Program-made: the position numbers and the translations under genes | The notes under the pieces: model-generated | Database searches by the model: none | Seen by the model: the letters and a program-made list of their open reading frames with translations, nothing else | What the model was told of the DNA's origin: nothing | Part shown: positions 60,249 to 64,000 of the stretch, one piece after another | Layout: every line of letters begins with the position of its first letter | Position numbering within the stretch: the first letter of the stretch is position 1 | Assembly (NCBI RefSeq): GCF_011752525.1 | Contig: NZ_VWXI01000008.1 | Coordinates: 124,001-188,000 of the forward strand | DNA from: Pantoea sp. Cy-639 | GTDB lineage: Bacteria; Pseudomonadota; Gammaproteobacteria; Pseudomonadales; Pseudomonadaceae | Length of the DNA stretch: 64,000 nt | Direction of reading: 5' to 3'

Positions 60249-60770
60249 ATGAAAATCCGTCTCGCCGCTTCGTTGGCGGCTGCAGTGCTGGCGCTTGCCG
60301 GGGCCAACCTGGCCCAGGCCGCGTCGATCTCTGGTGCCGTGGGGGCCACCAGCCAAGGCGACATGACCTACCGTATCGGCCTGTCCTGGGATTGGGACAA
60401 GCAGTGGTGGCAGAGCAGCACTGGTCACCTGACCGGCTACTGGGATGCGGGATACACCTACTGGGAGGGGGGTGACGCCAGCGGTGCCCATTCGTTGTCG
60501 TTCGCGCCGGTGTTCGTCTATGAGTTCAGCGGCTTCACCTACACGCCGTTCATCGAGGCCGGTATCGGCCTGGCGGCGTTCTCCAAGACCGATGTCGGCG
60601 ACCAGCGCCTGGGCTCGTCGGTCAACTTCGAGGATCGCATCGGCTTCGGCCTGAAGCTGCCGGCCGAACAGAAGGTCGGTATCCGTGCGATCCACTACTC
60701 CAACGCCGGCCTCAAGCAGCCCAACGACGGGATCGAGTCGTACTCGCTGTTCTACAGCAAGGCGTTCTGA
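60249..60770 (+). CDS. pagL: Lipid A 3-O-deacylase
   Basis: 173-residue outer-membrane beta-barrel enzyme that removes the 3-O-acyl chain of lipid A. Signal peptide cleaved after LAQAA. Catalytic His and Ser are in RAIHYSNAGLKQPNDGIE; the Asn and the PNxG motif are also present, and the C-terminus ends with the aromatic of YSKAF. AGGAGT at 60235 and ATG at 60249. The gene is single, with a structured leader and its own terminator. Confidence 0.9.
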   Translation: MKIRLAASLAAAVLALAGANLAQAASISGAVGATSQGDMTYRIGLSWDWDKQWWQSSTGHLTGYWDAGYTYWEGGDASGAHSLSFAPVFVYEFSGFTYTPFIEAGIGLAAFSKTDVGDQRLGSSVNFEDRIGFGLKLPAEQKVGIRAIHYSNAGLKQPNDGIESYSLFYSKAF

Positions 60771-60777
60771 GCCCAAT

Positions 60778-60810
60778 CCACCGCAGGGGCCAGCCAGGCC
60801 TCTGCGGTGG
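60778..60810 (+). terminator. Terminator of pagL
   Basis: 14-bp stem with one G-U pair: CCACCGCAGGGGCC (60778-60791) / GGCCTCTGCGGTGG (60797-60810), 5-base loop; no long T tract. Confidence 0.6.
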
Positions 60811-60817
60811 GCATTCG

Positions 60818-60977
60818 CTAGGGTCTGTACGAAAAGCCTTGATACTTGTTCATGCTGCGTTGAAAACAGCCTCGGAATGCTCATGTACTCCAGTACAGTC
60901 GTGCGCGACTCCGACCGTTCCTCGGCTGTTTTCGCCTTGCCTGACCTGCGTCTCAAGACTTTTCGTACAGACCCTAG
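60818..60977. mobile_element. 160-bp MITE with 19-bp terminal inverted repeats (IS5-group-like ends)
   Basis: Ends CTAGGGTCTGTACGAAAAG (60818-60836) and its exact complement at 60959-60977. The outer CTAG fits the YTAR target duplication of IS5-group elements. The interior is non-coding. The same sequence type is dispersed in many Pseudomonas genomes and produces spurious small protein annotations on both strands. Confidence 0.85.
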
Positions 60978-61180
60978 TGCATGGTCACCGTGCCGGCGCC
61001 GAAGTCGGCGATAGGGGGGCGAGCACTGTCACAGACATGCAACAGGCGCCGTTCGGCGTTGCACTGTAGCGCCAGGGCATGGGCGCTGCGCACTCGTTGC
61101 CGTCGCCCGTCAGGCCGAACGTGTCGACATCGTCGACGAAGACATTGACATCCAGCAGGGCGCCACTGGCCGTCGCGGCA
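60978..61180. other. Intergenic remainder between the MITE and the acyl-CoA dehydrogenase
   Basis: About 200 bases to the right of the MITE with no gene or clear hairpin; 3' side of the convergent catabolic operon. Confidence 0.3.
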
Positions 61181-62332
61181 TCACAGCGGATAGTGCTTGA
61201 GCTCCCGTGCGATCAGCATGCGCTGGATCTCGCTCGACCCCTCGTAGATCTGGGTGATCCGCGCATCGCGGTAGTACTTTTCCACCGGGTAGTCTTCGAG
61301 GTAGCCATAGCCACCATGCACCTGGATCGCCATCGAGCACACTCGCTCGGCCATTTCCGAGGCGAACAGCTTGGCCTGGGAGGCTTCCGACAGGCAGGGC
61401 TTGCCGGCCGTGCGCAGGCGCGCGGCATGCAGGATCAGCAGGCGCGTGGCGTTGATCTGCACCTGCATGTCGGCCAGCAGGTTGGCGATGCTCTGGTGCT
61501 CGTTGATCGGCTTGCCGAACTGGATGCGTTCGCGCGAGTACAGCAGCGCCGCCTCGAATGCCGCGCGGGCGATTCCCAAGGCCTGGGCGGCAATGCCGAT
61601 GCGCCCGCCCTCGAGGTTGGACAGGGCGATGGCCAGGCCCTTGCCGCGCTCGCCGAGCAGGTTGGCGGCAGGGACGCGGCAGTCGTCGAGAGTCACCGCG
61701 CAGGTATCGGAGGCGCGGATGCCCATCTTGTGTTCGCTGCGATCGACCTTGAACCCCGGGTTGTCGGTGGGCACCAGGAACGCCGACAGGCCTTTCTTGC
61801 CAAGCTCCGGGTCGGTGACGGCGAAGACGATGGCCAGCTTGGCGCGGCGGGCGTTGCTGACGAACTGCTTGGCGCCGTTGATCACCCACTGGCCGTCGAT
61901 CAGCTCGGCGCGGGTGCGCAGGTTGTGGGCTTCGGAGCCCGCCTGTGGCTCGGTCAGGCAGAAGCAGCCGATCACCTCGCCGCTGGCCAGCTTCGGCAGC
62001 CAGGCCTGCTGCTGTTCAGGCGTGCCGTAGGCCAGCAGCGGACCGCAGCCCACCGAGTTGTGGATGCTCATCATCGCCCCGGTGGCGCCGTCGCCGGCAG
62101 AGATTTCCTCCACCGCCAGGGCATAGGCCACGTAGTCGGTGTAGCTGCCGCCGAACTGCTCCGGGGCGACCATGCCGAGCAGGCCAAGCTCGCCCATCTT
62201 GCGCACCACCGCGTCGTCGATCCAGCCGGCCTTTTCCCAGGCCTGGGCATGGGGGGCGATTTCGCCGCGGGCGAAGTCACGGGCCATGTCGCGGATCATG
62301 ATCTGCTCTTCGCTCAGTTCCAGGTCTTGCAT
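61181..62332 (-). CDS. Acyl-CoA dehydrogenase of valine catabolism (isobutyryl-CoA type)
   Basis: 383 residues, FAD-dependent, the common length. [13 protein letters not shown] and [16 protein letters not shown] bind the flavin; the catalytic Glu is in the terminal [19 protein letters not shown] block. [22 protein letters not shown] is characteristic. The partner gene 16 bases upstream encodes 3-hydroxyisobutyryl-CoA hydrolase, so it likely acts on isobutyryl-CoA in valine degradation. Other short branched-chain substrates are possible. Confidence 0.87.
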   Translation of the reverse strand: MQDLELSEEQIMIRDMARDFARGEIAPHAQAWEKAGWIDDAVVRKMGELGLLGMVAPEQFGGSYTDYVAYALAVEEISAGDGATGAMMSIHNSVGCGPLLAYGTPEQQQAWLPKLASGEVIGCFCLTEPQAGSEAHNLRTRAELIDGQWVINGAKQFVSNARRAKLAIVFAVTDPELGKKGLSAFLVPTDNPGFKVDRSEHKMGIRASDTCAVTLDDCRVPAANLLGERGKGLAIALSNLEGGRIGIAAQALGIARAAFEAALLYSRERIQFGKPINEHQSIANLLADMQVQINATRLLILHAARLRTAGKPCLSEASQAKLFASEMAERVCSMAIQVHGGYGYLEDYPVEKYYRDARITQIYEGSSEIQRMLIARELKHYPL

Positions 62333-62348
62333 CTGTGTACTCCCCGGC

Positions 62349-63419
62349 TCACAGGCCTTCGAAGAATTGGTCGACGCGTTGCGCGGTGAGGCCGGCGAGG
62401 GTCGGCGGGTTCCAGCGCGGCTGCTTGTCCTTGTCGATGATCAGGGCGCGCACGCCCTCGATGATGTCGCCGTACTCGAACCACTGACGGTCGATGTGCA
62501 GTTCCATGGCGAAGCAGTCTTCCAGTACCAGGTGGCGGCCCCGGCGCAGCAGCTCGAGGGTGACGGCCATGGCCAGCGGCGAGCGGGTTTCCAGCAGGGC
62601 GGCGGTATCCAGCGCCCAGGCATGGCTGTCGCCGATGGTTACGGCGCGCAGTTGCTCGATGATGCTGGGCAGGTCGGGCAGGGCGAAGAAGTGGTCGATC
62701 ACCGGACGCAGGCTGGCCAGTGGCGGGTCTTCCAGCACCTGGGTGCCGAGTCGGGCCAGCAGGCCCTGCAGATCCTTGAGCGGGTGGTCGCCGAACTGCA
62801 GCTTGTCCAGGCCCTGGTCCAGGGCGCTGAGCTTGTCGCTGTCCAGGTACCAGTCGGCGAGGCCGCAGTACAGGGCGTCGGCGGCCTTGACCTGGGTGCC
62901 GGTGACGCCCAGGTAGATGCCTAGCTCGCCGGGTACACGGGGCAGGAAGTAGCTGCCGCCGACATCCGGGAAGTAACCGATGCCCACCTCGGGCATGCCC
63001 AGGCGGCTGCGCTCGGTGACGATACGCAGGTCGCAGCCCTGGGCCAGGCCCATGCCACCGCCGAGGGTGAAGCCGTCCATCAACGCCAGCACCGGCTTGC
63101 GGTAGCGGTGCAGGCACAGGTCCAGGGCGTACTCCTCGACGAAGAAGTCTTCGTGCAGCTTCTCACCGGCCTTGAAACTGTCGTGCAGCGAGCGGATGTC
63201 GCCACCGGCGCAGAAACCCTTGGGACCTTCACCGCGCAGCATCACGGCATGCACCTGCGGATCGTCGGCCCACTGGTCGAGCTGGCGCTGCAGGCTGCGT
63301 ACCATGTCGAGGGTCAGGGCATTGAGGCCGGCGGGACGGTTGAGGGTGAGGTGGCCGATGTGGTTGCGGACCTCGGCCAGTACCTGATCCGTTGCCGAGG
63401 GTTGAGCGTGCGCGGTCAT
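62349..63419 (-). CDS. 3-hydroxyisobutyryl-CoA hydrolase (crotonase family)
   Basis: 356 residues. Crotonase fold: [17 protein letters not shown], oxyanion-hole [45 protein letters not shown], and [26 protein letters not shown], where the catalytic Glu and Asp lie as in human HIBCH. The extra C-terminal ~100 residues over a plain enoyl-CoA hydratase are typical of the hydrolase. Releases free 3-hydroxyisobutyrate in valine breakdown. GGGAGACC precedes the ATG. Confidence 0.85.
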   Translation of the reverse strand: MTAHAQPSATDQVLAEVRNHIGHLTLNRPAGLNALTLDMVRSLQRQLDQWADDPQVHAVMLRGEGPKGFCAGGDIRSLHDSFKAGEKLHEDFFVEEYALDLCLHRYRKPVLALMDGFTLGGGMGLAQGCDLRIVTERSRLGMPEVGIGYFPDVGGSYFLPRVPGELGIYLGVTGTQVKAADALYCGLADWYLDSDKLSALDQGLDKLQFGDHPLKDLQGLLARLGTQVLEDPPLASLRPVIDHFFALPDLPSIIEQLRAVTIGDSHAWALDTAALLETRSPLAMAVTLELLRRGRHLVLEDCFAMELHIDRQWFEYGDIIEGVRALIIDKDKQPRWNPPTLAGLTAQRVDQFFEGL

Positions 63420-63725
63420 CGCGGTCTCCCTGCTTTGTTATTGATTTTCCAAGTGAAGTCTGGAATTCGCGGGCGGATCGCAGGATCCTGTCATGCGAAT
63501 TTGCCTTGCACAATTGGCAAATCTGCAGGGCGTTTCTGCATTTTTGCCTTGGGTGACCTGGCCAGACCTCGGTGTTGCCACTTTAGCGCCGTGGCGGGAG
63601 GGCACAAGGGGGCGTTGCGCCATCTCGCAGACGCCAGGCGCCAGCTCACCCCGAAGGGTGATGGCCGGTCGTGCCGCCGCGTGAAACAATCCGGCCCAGC
63701 ACTCACCCTGGCGGGGACCATAACA
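63420..63725. other. Divergent control region with a 7-bp dyad
   Basis: 306 bases between the valine operon and a regulator gene. It has a perfect dyad ATTTGCC (63499-63505) / GGCAAAT (63516-63522) with a 10-base centre, a plausible operator. Most of the rest is unremarkable. Confidence 0.45.
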
Positions 63726-64000
63726 ATGAGCAAGGCCCAGCTGAATTCGCCCGACTGGTATACGCAGATGGCCCGTGTGACCGATGCCATCGGCACGCCG
63801 GGGTTCGTCGAGACGCTGTTCGCCGCGCTCAACAGCCTGGCGCCTTGCCAGGCGATCAGCGTGTTCCTCTACCCGCGCAAGGGCCTGCCTTCGGCCCTGT
63901 TCGCCAAGGACGACGAGGGGCCGTGGCTGCCGGAAGGCAATGTGCAGAAGTACCTCGAAGGCTACTACCTGCTATGCCCGTTCTACCGCGCCTGCATGGA
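63726..64000 (+). CDS. Start of a putative LuxR-type regulator (3' end outside window)
   Basis: Only the first 91 codons are in the window. No helix-turn-helix is visible yet. The visible part (YTQMARVTDAIGTPGFVETLFAALNSL, AISVFLYPRKGLPSALFAKDDEG, YLEGYYLLCPFYRAC) resembles the N-terminal sensor half of Pseudomonas LuxR-family regulators that end in a C-terminal HTH. Divergent from the valine operon, which would fit a regulator. The identity is tentative. Confidence 0.45.
   Translation, partial: MSKAQLNSPDWYTQMARVTDAIGTPGFVETLFAALNSLAPCQAISVFLYPRKGLPSALFAKDDEGPWLPEGNVQKYLEGYYLLCPFYRACM

Noticed and set aside
60839-61069. Small frames in the MITE
   Set aside because: They lie in the transposon-like element on both strands; known source of false protein calls.

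Overview
The window reads as a high-GC Pseudomonas chromosome segment, most likely of the P. putida group. Support: REP-type palindromes, gene families and gene order (an exopolysaccharide locus followed by serine deaminase, polyamine-catabolism and Sad/PtrR genes) that, from memory, match the neighbourhood of the P. putida Pea exopolysaccharide locus, and a typical Pseudomonas MITE. No tRNA, rRNA, CRISPR array, phage or complete insertion sequence is visible.

Layout. (1) 1-2276: nfrB-like glycosyltransferase (cut by the window edge) translationally coupled to wecB, the pair needed in E. coli for a c-di-GMP-controlled ManNAc polymer. (2) 2595-12113: PACE efflux protein, ilvA behind an unannotated attenuator with an Ile-rich leader peptide, an iron alcohol dehydrogenase, an unknown protein, a VOC protein, an unusual aldehyde dehydrogenase, and a membrane GGDEF-EAL protein. 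(3) 12383-39249: a large exopolysaccharide locus: GNAT and GT61 enzymes, a 58-residue protein with a PEP-CTERM-like tail, an export operon (short OPX lipoprotein, beta-barrel, Wzz-type co-polymerase, separate tyrosine kinase), an opposed operon (Wzy polymerase, GH5 hydrolase, GalE), then a long + strand operon (Wzx flippase, small Tat protein plus GMC oxidoreductase, two acyltransferases, five glycosyltransferases including a VirK/YbjX-GT4 fusion, WecG/TagA enzyme, and the initiating sugar-phosphate transferase). All Wzx/Wzy parts are present. (4) 39250-43172: LysR regulator divergent from L-serine dehydratase and a serine transporter. (5) 43256-45267: two DUF1842 paralogues and a DUF3313 lipoprotein. 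(6) 45395-50316: polyamine catabolism (PuuB-like oxidase, SpuD-like binding protein, gamma-glutamylpolyamine synthetase) with a divergent AraC regulator. (7) 50632-56822: two tandem subtilisin-type autotransporters. (8) 56960-59335: sad and its divergent LysR regulator ptrR, the end of the putrescine/GABA route. (9) 59418-64000: a secreted protein, PagL lipid A deacylase behind a structured leader, a MITE, a valine-catabolic pair (acyl-CoA dehydrogenase, 3-hydroxyisobutyryl-CoA hydrolase) and the start of a regulator.

How it fits together: much of the window concerns the cell surface (two glycan systems, autotransporters, lipid A deacylase) with a c-di-GMP enzyme nearby; the rest is amino-acid and polyamine catabolism. 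WecB could supply UDP-ManNAc both to NfrB and to the WecG-family enzyme of the exopolysaccharide locus. The least described parts are the ilvA attenuator, the orphan PEP-CTERM-like microprotein, the Tat/GMC pair, the VirK-glycosyltransferase fusion and the structured pagL leader.
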